From NCBI RefSeq assembly GCF_902859895.1, contig NZ_CADIKM010000014.1, positions 1-64,000 on the forward strand: 64,000 nucleotides of DNA, given 5' to 3'. Numbering within the stretch: position 1 is the first letter of the stretch; every line of letters starts with the position of its first letter. The stretch is from Pararobbsia alpina (GTDB taxonomy: Bacteria; Pseudomonadota; Gammaproteobacteria; Burkholderiales; Burkholderiaceae). The translations under genes were made by a program, and so were the position numbers. Of the stretch, positions 9,148 through 18,351 are shown piece after piece. The notes under the pieces were generated by a model that saw only the letters and a list, made by a program, of their open reading frames with translations, did no database searches and was not told where the DNA came from.

Positions 9148-10728
9148 TCACTCGGCCGCGGTGTTCACCGTGTTCACCGTGTTCACCGTGTTCGCCGCCT
9201 TTTCCGATTTTGCGTCGTTTGCTCCCTGGGTCGGCGCGACCGTATTACGCAAGCTAGTGCCTTCGTAGTCGACCGGCGGATTGCCCATCGAATCGAACAA
9301 GGTCGCGGTATCCGCCAGACGTGCCGCTCGTGCCCGAACGTACTGGACGCGCGCACTTTGGTACTGCTGCCCCGCCGTCAAAGTCGCGTAGAACGGTGTG
9401 GCGCCAAGCTTGTAGCGCGACTCGGTATCGCTCGACGCATCATGCGCGGCATTCATCGCGCGGCGCGTCTGATTCAGGGTATTCGCGTCCTCGTCGAGCG
9501 AGACGAGCGTATCGGCCACGGTCTGGAAAGCGGAAAGCACAGTCTGCTTGTACTGCGAGACAGCGGCATCGTGGGTGGCTTCATACTGATGCTTGCGCGC
9601 GACCAGTGCACCACCATGGAACAAGGGCTGCGACAAGGTCGCCCCCACGCCCCAGATCAAGCCCGCGGGTGAAGTGAACGTCGCCCAGTCGAAGCCGCCG
9701 CGGCCATAGGAGGCCGACAAGGTCAACGAAGGAAACATCGACGCCGTGGCCGCACCCGCCTGGTCCGCCGTCGCACGCACGACGGCCTCGGCCGCGAGGA
9801 TGTCGGGCCGTTGATGCAGCAACTCGGTCGGGATGGCCACCGGCACGCTCTCCGGCACATGAAGCGCGTCGAGCGAGAGCGGCACGGCTGCCTGATCGGG
9901 AGTACGCCCCAGCAGCACGGCCTGCGCATGCCGGACCGCAAGCGCCTGCGCGCGCAGGCCCGGCAGTGTCGCGGCCGCGTTGGCGGCATCCTGCTCGGCC
10001 GAGAGCATGTCGTCGCGCGACGCGCTGCCGAGCTGGTAGCGTGCGGCAGTCTGCCGCGCTCTTTGTTCACCGAGCTCGACGAGCTTCTCGGTGGCATCGA
10101 CCTGTTCCTGCAACGCGGCTGCATTGATCGTCGCCACCACGATATTCGCGGCAAGCGCACGCCTCGTCGATTCAAGCTGGAAGGCCTGCTGCTGGACCTG
10201 CCCCGCAAGCGCGCGATCGGCGAGCAGCGCGGCGCCGAAAAAGTCGAAGGTATAGGAGGCCTGTATCTGTGCCACAAACACATTCTCAAGGAAGGTCGGC
10301 TCCTGCGGCAGAATCGGAATGCCGAGCGCGCGCTCGCGCGTCGGGCTGAACCCGACATCGAGGTGCGGGAACAGCGAATCGCCGATCTGTGAGCGCAAGC
10401 CTTCGCGTGCGGCCTTCAGGGTGTTCTGCGCGGCGCCAAGCGAAGGGCTGTTCGCAAGACCTTCTTCGACAAGCGCATTCAGCGCGTCGGACTGGTAACC
10501 TTTCCACCACTCGGGCACGGGGCGTGCGCCGATCTCGAGATGTTGGGCGACACCCTCCGCGCCCGGCAACTGCGCGGGCTGCCCCTCGACCGAGTAGTGA
10601 TCGGGCGAAGGCATCGCGGGCGGATTCCGGTCGGGACCGAACAAGCCGCAGCCGGCAAGGCTCAATATCAAGGCCGTCAGCGCGACGCGTGTCAAAGCGG
10701 TCGCATGGCTCGTCATAGGGCTATTCAT
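9148..10728 (-). CDS. Outer-membrane efflux lipoprotein, OprM/NodT family
   Basis: A 526-residue TolC-like channel. A lipoprotein signal ends in LSLAGC with the acylated Cys at residue 27. Two outer-membrane efflux repeats follow (first around residues 70-280, second around 290-470), with typical text such as VPEWWKGYQSDALNALVEEGLANSPSL split over the first repeat and QRPDILAAEAVVRATADQAG in the second. It is the last gene of the RND operon: its ATG overlaps the TGA of the pump gene (ATGA), so translation is probably coupled. The C terminus ends in a low-complexity NTVNTV tail encoded by a 9-bp tandem repeat. Confidence 0.93.
   Translation of the reverse strand: MNSPMTSHATALTRVALTALILSLAGCGLFGPDRNPPAMPSPDHYSVEGQPAQLPGAEGVAQHLEIGARPVPEWWKGYQSDALNALVEEGLANSPSLGAAQNTLKAAREGLRSQIGDSLFPHLDVGFSPTRERALGIPILPQEPTFLENVFVAQIQASYTFDFFGAALLADRALAGQVQQQAFQLESTRRALAANIVVATINAAALQEQVDATEKLVELGEQRARQTAARYQLGSASRDDMLSAEQDAANAAATLPGLRAQALAVRHAQAVLLGRTPDQAAVPLSLDALHVPESVPVAIPTELLHQRPDILAAEAVVRATADQAGAATASMFPSLTLSASYGRGGFDWATFTSPAGLIWGVGATLSQPLFHGGALVARKHQYEATHDAAVSQYKQTVLSAFQTVADTLVSLDEDANTLNQTRRAMNAAHDASSDTESRYKLGATPFYATLTAGQQYQSARVQYVRARAARLADTATLFDSMGNPPVDYEGTSLRNTVAPTQGANDAKSEKAANTVNTVNTVNTAAE
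9161..9196 (-). repeat. 9-bp tandem repeat in the efflux channel C terminus
   Basis: Three perfect GTGTTCACC units followed by one GTGTTCGCC. On the coding strand they give NTV repeated near the end of the outer-membrane protein. Since 9 is a multiple of 3, copy-number change would lengthen or shorten the tail without a frameshift. Confidence 0.9.
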
Positions 10729-13700
10729 CGTGCAACCTCCCGCGGCGCTTCGTCCCGTTTGACACGGAACCACAACGCATACAGCGCCGGCAGATAAAAC
10801 AACGTCAGGACCGTGGCAACCGTGATGCCGCCCATCAAGGCGGTGGCCATCGGGCCGAAGAAGTTGCTGCGCAGAAGCGGAATCAGCGCCAGCACCGCGG
10901 CCGCCGCAGTCAGCGTGATCGGTCTGAAACGCCGGACCGTCGCACCGATCACGGCCTCGATCCGCGCATGTCCGGCGCGGATGTCCTGCTCGATCTGATC
11001 GACGAGAATCACCGAATTGCGCATGATGATCCCGAACATCGCAATGGTCCCGAGCATGGCGACAAAGCCGAACGGCATGCCGAACAGCAGCAGCGCGAGC
11101 ACGACGCCGATCAGCCCGAGGGGAGCGGTCAGCACGACCATCAGCACGCGGCTGAAACTTTGCAACTGCACCATCAGCAGCACCAGCACCGCAATCACGA
11201 GCAGAGGCATCTGCGCGTTGATCGACGCCTGTGCCTTCGCATTCTCTTCGACCGCGCCGCCGATCTCGATCCGATAGCCGAGTGGCAACTGCTTGCGCAA
11301 TTCGCCGAGCTTGCCGTCCACGTCGTTGGTCACATCGATCCCTTGCTTGCCGCGCTGGACATCCGACTGCACGGTGATGGTCGGCTGCCGGTCCCGTTCC
11401 CATACAACACCATATTCGAGCCCATAGGTGAAGCGACCGAGCGCGGCAAGCGGTACCGCGGTGCCGCTCGACGACGGCACGGCGAGACGCTCGATCTGCG
11501 AAGGGTCGACCCGGTCGTGCTCGGGCGCGCGCAGGTCCACCCCGATCAGCTTGTCGCGTTCGCGGAATTGCGTGATCGTAAAGCCGGTCAACGACATGTG
11601 CAGATAGTCCGCGATGTCCTGCGACGAAATGTTCAGCGCGCGCGCCTTGTTCTGGTCGACCTCGAAATGTACCGAACGCTCCGCCGGTTCATCCCAGTCG
11701 AACTGGACGTTGGCCGTATCGAGGTTGGCGCGCATCACCTTCGCGACCTGTTCCGACAGTTGCCGGACTGTGCCGATCTCGGGGCCGCTCACGCGGAATT
11801 GGACGGGGTAGCCGATCGGCGGCCCGTTCTCGAGTCGGCTGATCCGCGAACGCAGCGACGGATAGTCGTTGCGCAGGACCACCTCGAGATCCCTCGCAAG
11901 CCTTTCGCGGTCCTTGACCGTCTTCGCAGTAATCACGAACTGTGAAAAATTCGGCGATGTCAGTTGCTGGTCGAGCGGCAGGTAGAAGCGCGGCGCACCC
12001 GCACCGACGAAGTCGACGAAGTGATCGATGCCGGACTGCTTGGCGAGACTCACCTCGAAGCGCTGCGCCTCGCGCAACGTCGCGGCGAACGAGGCACCTT
12101 CGGGCAGGCGCAGATCGACGAGCAATTCGGGGCGGTCCGAACTCGGGAAGAACTGCTGCGGCACCAGCGTAAAGCCGGCCAGCGCGACGACGAACAGCAC
12201 GAGCGTGACGATCAGCACCACGAGACGCTTGTCGACACACCAGCCGATCCAGCCGCGCAGGCGCCGGTAGAACTTCGTATCGTAGATATCGTGGTGCTCG
12301 TGAACATGCTCGCCCGTCTCTTCATCGTGATGACTGAACGCGCGGCGGGTCGGATGTTCCGAAAGGATCCGGTAGCCGAGCAGCGGGATCACGATCACCG
12401 CGGCGAGCCACGACAACAGCAACGCGATCGCCGACACTTCGAAAATCGAGCGTGTGTATTCGCCAGTCGCCGATTTCGCGAGCGCGATCGGCAGGAAGCC
12501 CGATACGGTGACGAGCGTGCCAGTCAGCATCGGGAACGCCGTGCTCGTATAAGCAAAGGCCGCGGCACGCATCCGGTCGTATCCTTGTTCGAGCTTCACC
12601 GCCATCATCTCGACCGCGATGATCGCATCGTCGACGAGCAGGCCGAGCGCGAGCACGAGCGTGCCGAGGGAGACCTTGTGCAGGCCGATATTGAACAGGT
12701 ACATGCAGAGCGCAGTCGCCGCGAGCACCAGGGGAATCGAGATGACGACGACCATCCCGGTGCGAACCCCAAGGCTGATCAGGCTGACCACGAGCACGAT
12801 CCCGATCGCCTCGGCCACGGCCTCGACGAAGTCATCGATGGAATGGGCAACCGCATGCGGCATGCTCGCGACCTCGACCAGCTTGAGACCGGCGGGCAAG
12901 GCGGCCTGCAACCGCTTGATCTGCGAATCGAGCGTCTTGCCGAGCGCGATCACGTCGCCCGACGGCGCCATCGTCACGCCGATACCGAGTGCGTTCTGAC
13001 TCCCGAAACGCATGTACTCCGTCGGCGGATCGGTATAGTCGCGCTTGATCTGCGCGATATCGCCCAGACGGATCACGCGGCCATTGACGCGCAGCAAGGT
13101 GTTGGCGAGTTGGTCGACGTCCTGGAACTGGCCGCTCGGACGCACATAGACCCGGTCGTCCGAAGTCGTGAACAGGCCGGCCGCGGCGACGGCATTCTGC
13201 GCATTGACGGCATCGGCGATCTGCCTCGGTGTCAGGCCGAGTTTCGCGAGTTGTGCATTGGCGATCTCGACATAGACGCGCTGCTCCTGATCCGCAATGA
13301 AATCGACCTTGTTGACGCCCGGCACGCGCAGCAGTTCCGTGCGCAGCCGCTCGGCATAGTCGTGCATCTGCGCGGGCGTGAAGCCATCGCCTTGGAGCGC
13401 ATAGAGGTTCGTATAGACGTCACCGAACTCGTCGTTGAAGAACGGACCCTGAACGCCGGGTGGCAAGGTATAGGCGATATCGCCGACCTTCTTGCGAACC
13501 TGATACCACGTGTCGGGCACCTGCGAGGGCGGTGCGGCGTCCTTGATCGTGAAGAACAGCATCGACTCCCCGGGCCGCGAATAGCTGCGCAGGAAATCGA
13601 CATCCGGCGTTTCCTGGAGCTTGCGCGCGATACGATCGGTCACCTGTTCCTGGACCTGGCGCGCCGTCGCACCGGGCCACAGCGTCTGGATCACCATGAC

Positions 13701-13979
13701 CTTGAAGGTGAACGGCGGATCTTCGGACTGGGCGAGCTTGCCGTACGACAGCACGCCGAAGAGCGTGATGAGCGCGACGAGGAAGGTTACGAGCGCCTGA
13801 TGGCGCAGGGTCCAACTCGACAGATTGAAACGGTGCTCGACTTCAGACGGCTGCAACGGCGGACCCGAACTCGCCTGGGCCGGCGCCGATGCGGACCGGC
13901 TGGCGTCGGACGCTTCAGAGACCGCAGGCGCGGCCGGGCCGGATGGTTGATCCGGACCGTCATGCGGCGTCTGGGTCAT
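10725..13979 (-). CDS. RND efflux pump, inner-membrane permease (HAE1/TriC-like)
   Basis: A 1084-residue RND transporter. TM1 lies near residues 61-80, followed by the first periplasmic porter domain (WPGATARQVQEQV, GVNKVDFIADQEQRVYVEI). The proton-relay pair D450-D451 lies in TM4 (LVLALGLLVDDAIIAVE). The second half repeats the layout from about residue 590 (TM7) with GPPIGYPVQFRVSGPE in the porter domain and a final TM block ending near VKRDEAPREVAR. The N-terminal 50 residues are an unusual Pro/Ser/Ala-rich cytoplasmic extension. It overlaps both neighbours by ATGA, so adaptor, pump and channel form one translationally coupled operon. TriC/MexK-like drug or biocide export is likely; the substrate cannot be read from sequence. 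Confidence 0.93.
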   Translation of the reverse strand: MTQTPHDGPDQPSGPAAPAVSEASDASRSASAPAQASSGPPLQPSEVEHRFNLSSWTLRHQALVTFLVALITLFGVLSYGKLAQSEDPPFTFKVMVIQTLWPGATARQVQEQVTDRIARKLQETPDVDFLRSYSRPGESMLFFTIKDAAPPSQVPDTWYQVRKKVGDIAYTLPPGVQGPFFNDEFGDVYTNLYALQGDGFTPAQMHDYAERLRTELLRVPGVNKVDFIADQEQRVYVEIANAQLAKLGLTPRQIADAVNAQNAVAAAGLFTTSDDRVYVRPSGQFQDVDQLANTLLRVNGRVIRLGDIAQIKRDYTDPPTEYMRFGSQNALGIGVTMAPSGDVIALGKTLDSQIKRLQAALPAGLKLVEVASMPHAVAHSIDDFVEAVAEAIGIVLVVSLISLGVRTGMVVVISIPLVLAATALCMYLFNIGLHKVSLGTLVLALGLLVDDAIIAVEMMAVKLEQGYDRMRAAAFAYTSTAFPMLTGTLVTVSGFLPIALAKSATGEYTRSIFEVSAIALLLSWLAAVIVIPLLGYRILSEHPTRRAFSHHDEETGEHVHEHHDIYDTKFYRRLRGWIGWCVDKRLVVLIVTLVLFVVALAGFTLVPQQFFPSSDRPELLVDLRLPEGASFAATLREAQRFEVSLAKQSGIDHFVDFVGAGAPRFYLPLDQQLTSPNFSQFVITAKTVKDRERLARDLEVVLRNDYPSLRSRISRLENGPPIGYPVQFRVSGPEIGTVRQLSEQVAKVMRANLDTANVQFDWDEPAERSVHFEVDQNKARALNISSQDIADYLHMSLTGFTITQFRERDKLIGVDLRAPEHDRVDPSQIERLAVPSSSGTAVPLAALGRFTYGLEYGVVWERDRQPTITVQSDVQRGKQGIDVTNDVDGKLGELRKQLPLGYRIEIGGAVEENAKAQASINAQMPLLVIAVLVLLMVQLQSFSRVLMVVLTAPLGLIGVVLALLLFGMPFGFVAMLGTIAMFGIIMRNSVILVDQIEQDIRAGHARIEAVIGATVRRFRPITLTAAAAVLALIPLLRSNFFGPMATALMGGITVATVLTLFYLPALYALWFRVKRDEAPREVAR

Positions 13980-15277
13980 TGTGCGGCTCCGCTGCCCGAT
14001 GCGCTCGACGCGTTCGATGCGTTCGCGACATTCGCCGCATCGCCCGGCACGGAGGCCGCCGGGCCGTCGATATTGCCGTCTCCATCGAACAGCGGCCTCA
14101 CCGGTTTCACATGCTGCCCTGCATAGACGGTATGGACGCCAGCCAGCACGATCTGATCGCCGTTCCTGAGGCCCGCGGTGACCGTAACCGATCGCTCGCC
14201 GTAACGGCTCACGGTCACGGGGCGCAGTTCGAGCGTCGAGTCGCCTGGGCGGACGACCCAGACGGCCGGGTTCCTGCCCTGGTGAAAGATCGCCGTCGCG
14301 GCCACGGTGAAGGTGGCACCCGATGCGGGCGTCGTGTCGGTCGCGCCCGCAGCGGAGGCAGCTGCGCCCCCGGCACGCGCGCTCGCCGTACCGGCCGGCG
14401 CGAGCACTGCATCGCCGGTCATGCCGAGATGCACCTCGGGACCGGGTTGCGCCAGCGTCAGCTTGACGCGATAGGTGCGGCTCTGCGGGTCGGCGGCCGG
14501 TGAGATTTCGCGTACGCGCGCATCATAGCTGCGCCCCGGAAGCGCGGCAAACGTGATGCTCGCCGACTGACCGATCGCGATATGACTCAAATCGCTTTCG
14601 GCGGCGTCGAGATTCACGTCGGTGTCGCCGCTCCAGGCCAGCCCGTAGACGGCTTGCCCGGCCGACACCACCTGACCGGTATCCGCGTTCTCGCTCGTGA
14701 TCACGCCGTCGTGGTCGGCCACGAGCGTGTTGTACTGGAGGTTGTTCCGGGCGACCACGAGTTGCGCGGAGGCCTGATCGCGGCCGGCAAGTGCCGCGGT
14801 GTAGTTGTCCTGAGTCTGCTCGAGCTGGTTCACGGCGATCAGGTTTTGCGCGGCCTGCGCCTTGTCGCGATCGAGCTGCTGTTTGGCGAACACGAGCCGG
14901 TGGTCGGCCGCGTCGAACGACGCCTGCGCGCTCGCAGCCTGCTTCTGCGCATCGGCCGGATCGAGCTTGGCCACGACCTGCCCCTTGTGCACGGGGTCGC
15001 CGAGCCGCACGTTGCGCTCGATCAGCTTGCCCGCGATGCGGAAGGACATCACATTGGTATAGCGTGCCGCGACTTCGACGGGATAGCGAATCGCCTCCCC
15101 GCCCGTGCCGGCATCGGGATGCACGGGTAGCGCAACCACATTGGCCGGCGCTGCGGCGGGGGGCGCTTCGCGATGACAGGCGGCGAGCCCGAAAGCGGCC
15201 AGCGCAACCAGCGCGGCCGGCAGCGCGCGCAAGGTGCGCCGGAACTCGGCGCGCAACAACAGGGCAATCACGTTCAC
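13976..15277 (-). CDS. RND periplasmic adaptor (membrane fusion protein), lipoprotein
   Basis: A 433-residue adaptor. The lipobox LAAC places the lipidated Cys at residue 34. The lipoyl/barrel-sandwich halves are VMSFRIAGKLIERNVRLGDPVHKGQVVAKLDPAD and the later VVADHDGVITSENADTGQVVSAGQ-type block, with a helical hairpin between them and a beta-barrel and membrane-proximal domain after. I chose the GTG start at 15277 because GAGGAG lies 5 nt upstream; upstream in-frame sequence is promoter DNA with an operator. The C terminus carries an Ala/Asn/Ser-rich tail. It is the first gene of the adaptor-pump-channel operon controlled by the divergent TetR gene. Confidence 0.9.
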   Translation of the reverse strand: MNVIALLLRAEFRRTLRALPAALVALAAFGLAACHREAPPAAAPANVVALPVHPDAGTGGEAIRYPVEVAARYTNVMSFRIAGKLIERNVRLGDPVHKGQVVAKLDPADAQKQAASAQASFDAADHRLVFAKQQLDRDKAQAAQNLIAVNQLEQTQDNYTAALAGRDQASAQLVVARNNLQYNTLVADHDGVITSENADTGQVVSAGQAVYGLAWSGDTDVNLDAAESDLSHIAIGQSASITFAALPGRSYDARVREISPAADPQSRTYRVKLTLAQPGPEVHLGMTGDAVLAPAGTASARAGGAAASAAGATDTTPASGATFTVAATAIFHQGRNPAVWVVRPGDSTLELRPVTVSRYGERSVTVTAGLRNGDQIVLAGVHTVYAGQHVKPVRPLFDGDGNIDGPAASVPGDAANVANASNASSASGSGAAQ

Positions 15278-15313
15278 GACGACTCCTCGATGCAGTTTCG
15301 GGTTCTTCGAGCG

Positions 15314-15327
15314 ATACAAGCCTGTAT
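15314..15327. promoter_or_regulatory. TetR-type operator, promoter-proximal to the RND operon
   Basis: ATACAAGCCTGTAT has inverted arms ATACA/TGTAT around 4 nt, the same arms and spacing as the site at 15527. It lies 37 bp upstream of the adaptor GTG, where a bound repressor would block transcription or early elongation. Confidence 0.6.
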
Positions 15328-15526
15328 TTAAGTACTTCTCCGTGCCCGCTCCGCTACTCGATACACGCTCGGGCGAAGCTGCCGGTGTCTCCAAGTTATT
15401 CCTGCACGATGGAGCGATCGGCCGGCGCAGCGCAACTTTTAAAGCCAGCCCATTTGGCCGGGTCCGCGCGCCATGCCCGACGCCGGTACATCGTCGGCTA
15501 GGCGATCGATCCACCATCGCATCTTA

Positions 15527-15540
15527 ATACAGCGCTGTAT
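15527..15540. promoter_or_regulatory. TetR-type operator, in front of the regulator gene
   Basis: ATACAGCGCTGTAT is a perfect 14-bp palindrome, 52 bp upstream of the TetR gene start. Together with the site at 15314 it defines ATACA-N4-TGTAT. A further half-site (ATACA) follows at about 15546. Placement suits autoregulation plus control of the divergent RND operon. Confidence 0.65.
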
Positions 15541-15591
15541 CTCAATACAATTGCGAATTCAAATATTCCGATCGTGTGCTAGTATTTCGCC

Positions 15592-16233
15592 ATGATCCGC
15601 AAACGCCTGACCCGAGAGGAAAGCCGCGACCAGACGCGCCAGCGTCTGCTCGATGCTGCCTTGAAGCTCATTGCCAAGAAAGGACTCACGGGAACCAGTG
15701 TCGAAGACATCGCGGGCGCGGCCGGCTACACGCGTGGCGCCTTCTATTCGAATTTCGGCAGCAAGAACGACCTGTTCATCGAGTTGCTGCGACGCGATCA
15801 TCAGCAGGCCACGGCGGAACTGCAGGACCTGGTGAACGATGAACTACCCGTCGAGCAGATTCAGGCGCGCACCCGCGAAATGTACGGCCAGTTGTATCGC
15901 GACAACGAATGTTTCATGAACTGGACGGAAGCCCGGATGATGGCCGTGCGCGATGCGAAATTCCGCGCCAAGCTCGCCGCGTTGATGACTGAGAAGCGCG
16001 ATCAGATTGCTGAACTGATCGCCTACTTCTACCAGCGCGTGGGCGTCGCTCCACCGACTTCCCCCGACGTCATGGCGACGGGATTCATGAGCCTCGCAGA
16101 GGGCGTCAAACTCTTCATGCTGTCGAGTCCGAATGAGATGACGGCGGACAAGGCCGAGACCGTGCTCACGCTGTTTGTGGATTCAATAATGGAACTCGCG
16201 CTGTTGCAGCGCGAAAAACCGGCCGCAGACTGA
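15592..16233 (+). CDS. TetR-family repressor of the divergent RND efflux operon
   Basis: A 213-residue TetR regulator. The N-terminal helix-turn-helix is clear: RQRLLDAALKLIAKKG, then TSVEDIAGAAGYTRGAFYSNFGSKNDLF, with the GAFY-F-K pattern of the family, similar to AcrR/TtgR-type efflux repressors. The C-terminal ligand-binding domain starts near residue 70. It is divergent from the RND operon with a 314-bp spacer holding two ATACA-N4-TGTAT operators, so it very probably represses the pump and itself until a pump substrate binds. The ATG is the first in frame and agrees with the family N terminus. Confidence 0.9.
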   Translation: MIRKRLTREESRDQTRQRLLDAALKLIAKKGLTGTSVEDIAGAAGYTRGAFYSNFGSKNDLFIELLRRDHQQATAELQDLVNDELPVEQIQARTREMYGQLYRDNECFMNWTEARMMAVRDAKFRAKLAALMTEKRDQIAELIAYFYQRVGVAPPTSPDVMATGFMSLAEGVKLFMLSSPNEMTADKAETVLTLFVDSIMELALLQREKPAAD

Positions 16234-16329
16234 TCGGGATCCGCGGGTCATGCTCGGGCGAGTCCGGATCACCGGCGCAGCAGACCGCGCCGAATACCTC
16301 ACGCACGCGGTTCGCCCATCAGGCCGTGC

Positions 16330-17211
16330 CTACCCGGCCGAGCGCGCAACCGGCAGCCTGATCTTGCCGACGATCAGCGCGGCGCCGAGCAGGATCACGG
16401 CACAGCCCACGAGCATCAGCAGCGTCACCTTCTCGCCGAGGAACAGGGCGCCCCAGATCATCCCGAAAACCGGGACGAGAAAGGTCACCGAAACCGCGAA
16501 CGCGGGACCGACATGGGCGATCAACCGGAAATAGATGACGTATGCGATACCCGTGCAAAGCACACCAAGGCCGAGTGTCGCAAGCCAGGCTTGCATGGAC
16601 ACAGCAGCGCTCGGCAGCGTTGCCAGCGCCGGCAGCGCCAGGACCAGCGTCGCGAAAGCCATGCTTGCGAAGGCAACGGTAGTCGGCTTGACGCCGACCA
16701 GATTCCGCTTTGAATAGTTGCCTGCAAAACCATAGGAAATGGTCGCGACCATCACCGCCGCTATCGCAGCCGGCACATGAGCGCCATGCAGGCTCAAGGA
16801 ATCGGAAACAAGAATCCCCACGCCCGCGATGCCGAGCACCAGTCCGAGTATCGCCGCGCGCGAAAGCGGCGTGCGAAACCAGACGGCGGCAATCGCCGCG
16901 GTCCAGAAGGGCGTTGTCGCATTGAGAATCGCGTCGAAGCCGGCGTTCAGATACAGCATCGAATAGCCGAACATGCAAAATGGCAGTGCCGAATTCGTGA
17001 TGCCGACGATCAGCAATGGCTTCCAGTACGCACGAATTTCGGTGCGCGCGCGCTCGTCGAGCAGCACGGGCGAAAGCGTCAGCGATGCGATACCGACCCG
17101 TAGGGCGATCATCGCGATCGGTCCGAGCTCTGGCACCGCGACCCGCATGAAAAGGAAGGAGCCGCCCCACAGCGCGGCAAGTATCAAAAGTTCAACAGTG
17201 TGGCGGCTCAT
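16330..17211 (-). CDS. EamA/DMT-superfamily transporter (RhaT/YdcZ-type permease)
   Basis: A 293-residue inner-membrane protein made of two EamA repeats, about ten helices in all. The first repeat begins AALWGGSFLFMRVAVPELGP and the second TISYGFAGNYSKRNLVG, with the closing block LVPVFGMIWGALFLGEKVT typical of EamA. Such proteins usually export amino acids or other small metabolites; the substrate is unknown. It is convergent with the TetR gene. The ogt gene lies 84 bp upstream on the same strand and may be co-transcribed with it. No strong ribosome site precedes the ATG. Confidence 0.88.
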   Translation of the reverse strand: MSRHTVELLILAALWGGSFLFMRVAVPELGPIAMIALRVGIASLTLSPVLLDERARTEIRAYWKPLLIVGITNSALPFCMFGYSMLYLNAGFDAILNATTPFWTAAIAAVWFRTPLSRAAILGLVLGIAGVGILVSDSLSLHGAHVPAAIAAVMVATISYGFAGNYSKRNLVGVKPTTVAFASMAFATLVLALPALATLPSAAVSMQAWLATLGLGVLCTGIAYVIYFRLIAHVGPAFAVSVTFLVPVFGMIWGALFLGEKVTLLMLVGCAVILLGAALIVGKIRLPVARSAG

Positions 17212-17295
17212 GCGCTTGTCGTAATGCGATTGAAAGTCCTGGAATTCTACGGGAAGCAGGCGGCCACGCCCTGATTTAACGATCGTCCGCCTCGC

Positions 17296-17841
17296 TTAAC
17301 TATCGTCCGCCTCGCCAACGAGTTCAAAGCCGGGGCGCTCCCCGCTGATGCCCTGCCGTTCGAGCGAGAGCAGACCGCGCTTGCGCTCGAGGCCGCCCGC
17401 ATAGCCTGTGAGCGCCCCGGTCTGGCCGATCACCCTGTGACACGGCACGATAATCGAAATGGGGTTGCGCCCGACCGCATTGCCAACCGCTCGCGCATGA
17501 GCGCGCGGCAGCCCGATCTGGACGGCGATATCTCCGTAAGTGCGCAATTCGCCAAACGCAATGGTCCGCAAGGCCTGCCAGACCTGCCCCTGAAACTCGT
17601 TGCCACGGGGCGCAAGCGGCACTGAGAATTCGCGCAGTTCACCGGCGAAATAGGCGTCGATCTGTAAGCGCGTCGCACGCATAACGGGATGCTCGGGGGC
17701 GTGCCGCCAGCCTTGCGCCGCGGGGAAGTACTTCTGGTTGATAAACCAGAGTCCGTCGAGCGCATCGCCGCTCGCCGAAATCAGCATGTCGCCGAGCGGG
17801 CTGCGCATCGTATCGTAGTCACGCCTGTCTTGCCCCAGCAT
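17296..17841 (-). CDS. ogt: Methylated-DNA--protein-cysteine S-methyltransferase
   Basis: A 181-residue DNA repair protein that removes alkyl groups from O6-alkylguanine by transfer to its own cysteine. The active-site motif is IVPCHRVIG, and the helix-turn-helix region is FGELRTYGDIAVQIGLPRAHARAVGNAVGRNP, written here in part. The N-terminal ribonuclease-like domain (PLGDMLISASGDALDGLWF) is present. It lacks the Ada N-terminal zinc domain, so it is Ogt/MGMT-type rather than Ada. I chose the ATG at 17841 because AGGAG lies 6 nt upstream; ATGs at 17856 and 17868 are also possible and would add 5-9 residues. Single-turnover suicide repair in the cytoplasm is expected. Confidence 0.9.
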   Translation of the reverse strand: MLGQDRRDYDTMRSPLGDMLISASGDALDGLWFINQKYFPAAQGWRHAPEHPVMRATRLQIDAYFAGELREFSVPLAPRGNEFQGQVWQALRTIAFGELRTYGDIAVQIGLPRAHARAVGNAVGRNPISIIVPCHRVIGQTGALTGYAGGLERKRGLLSLERQGISGERPGFELVGEADDS

Positions 17842-18351
17842 AGCTTGCTCCTGCATGTTGCCCTTCATGGTGCCGATCCGAAACGCATATTCGCACATGT
17901 GCGCAAGGCCGCACGGTGGGTCATCCGTTCGACTTATATATCGTTACTTTAAGCAGGATCGTGGCGAGTGTCTGGCCAGATTCGGACTTCAGAACAGCTG
18001 CGCCCGCTGACACCAGCGAGCTCCCATGTCCATTTTGTTCGGCGAACGACATATGTCGCTTACGCCACGCCAGTGAGACACGACTTGCGCGGGATAAATC
18101 CGCCATGCACAATCCGGCGGGTCTGCGCCATGCACGGAAACGCACGGCCATGCGCCGCCCATGCCGTTATTACTCGTTCCTGACGCGCACATCGTCCAGG
18201 CGAGCGAACTCAGGCGTTTACCCTTTCAGGCTTTCGAGTGTTGACGCCGCCCGCCTCGGCGGATTGAATGAGTTCATCAGGTGTGAATTGACACTTGTAT
18301 GCTTCCGCAAGTCGGCTTTGATTTGAGCATGTGTATTTTAGTGATTAATCA
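17842..18351. other. Intergenic region, no gene recognised
   Basis: About 500 bp between divergent ogt and the GntR/FadR regulator. It must hold both promoters. It becomes AT-richer toward the regulator start (around 18300-18350). Short open frames here have no family resemblance. No RNA gene, repeat or convincing operator was seen. Confidence 0.4.

Noticed and set aside
11964-14126. A 720-residue open frame on the plus strand, antisense to the RND pump
   Set aside because: It is rich in Arg/His/Asp without any fold or family signal and lies over a well-supported pump and adaptor start. High G+C makes such long antisense frames common.
17916-18326. A 136-residue frame between ogt and the GntR regulator
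   Set aside because: No recognisable motif, mixed low-complexity Arg/Ser/Ala, and no ribosome site. It is treated as intergenic.
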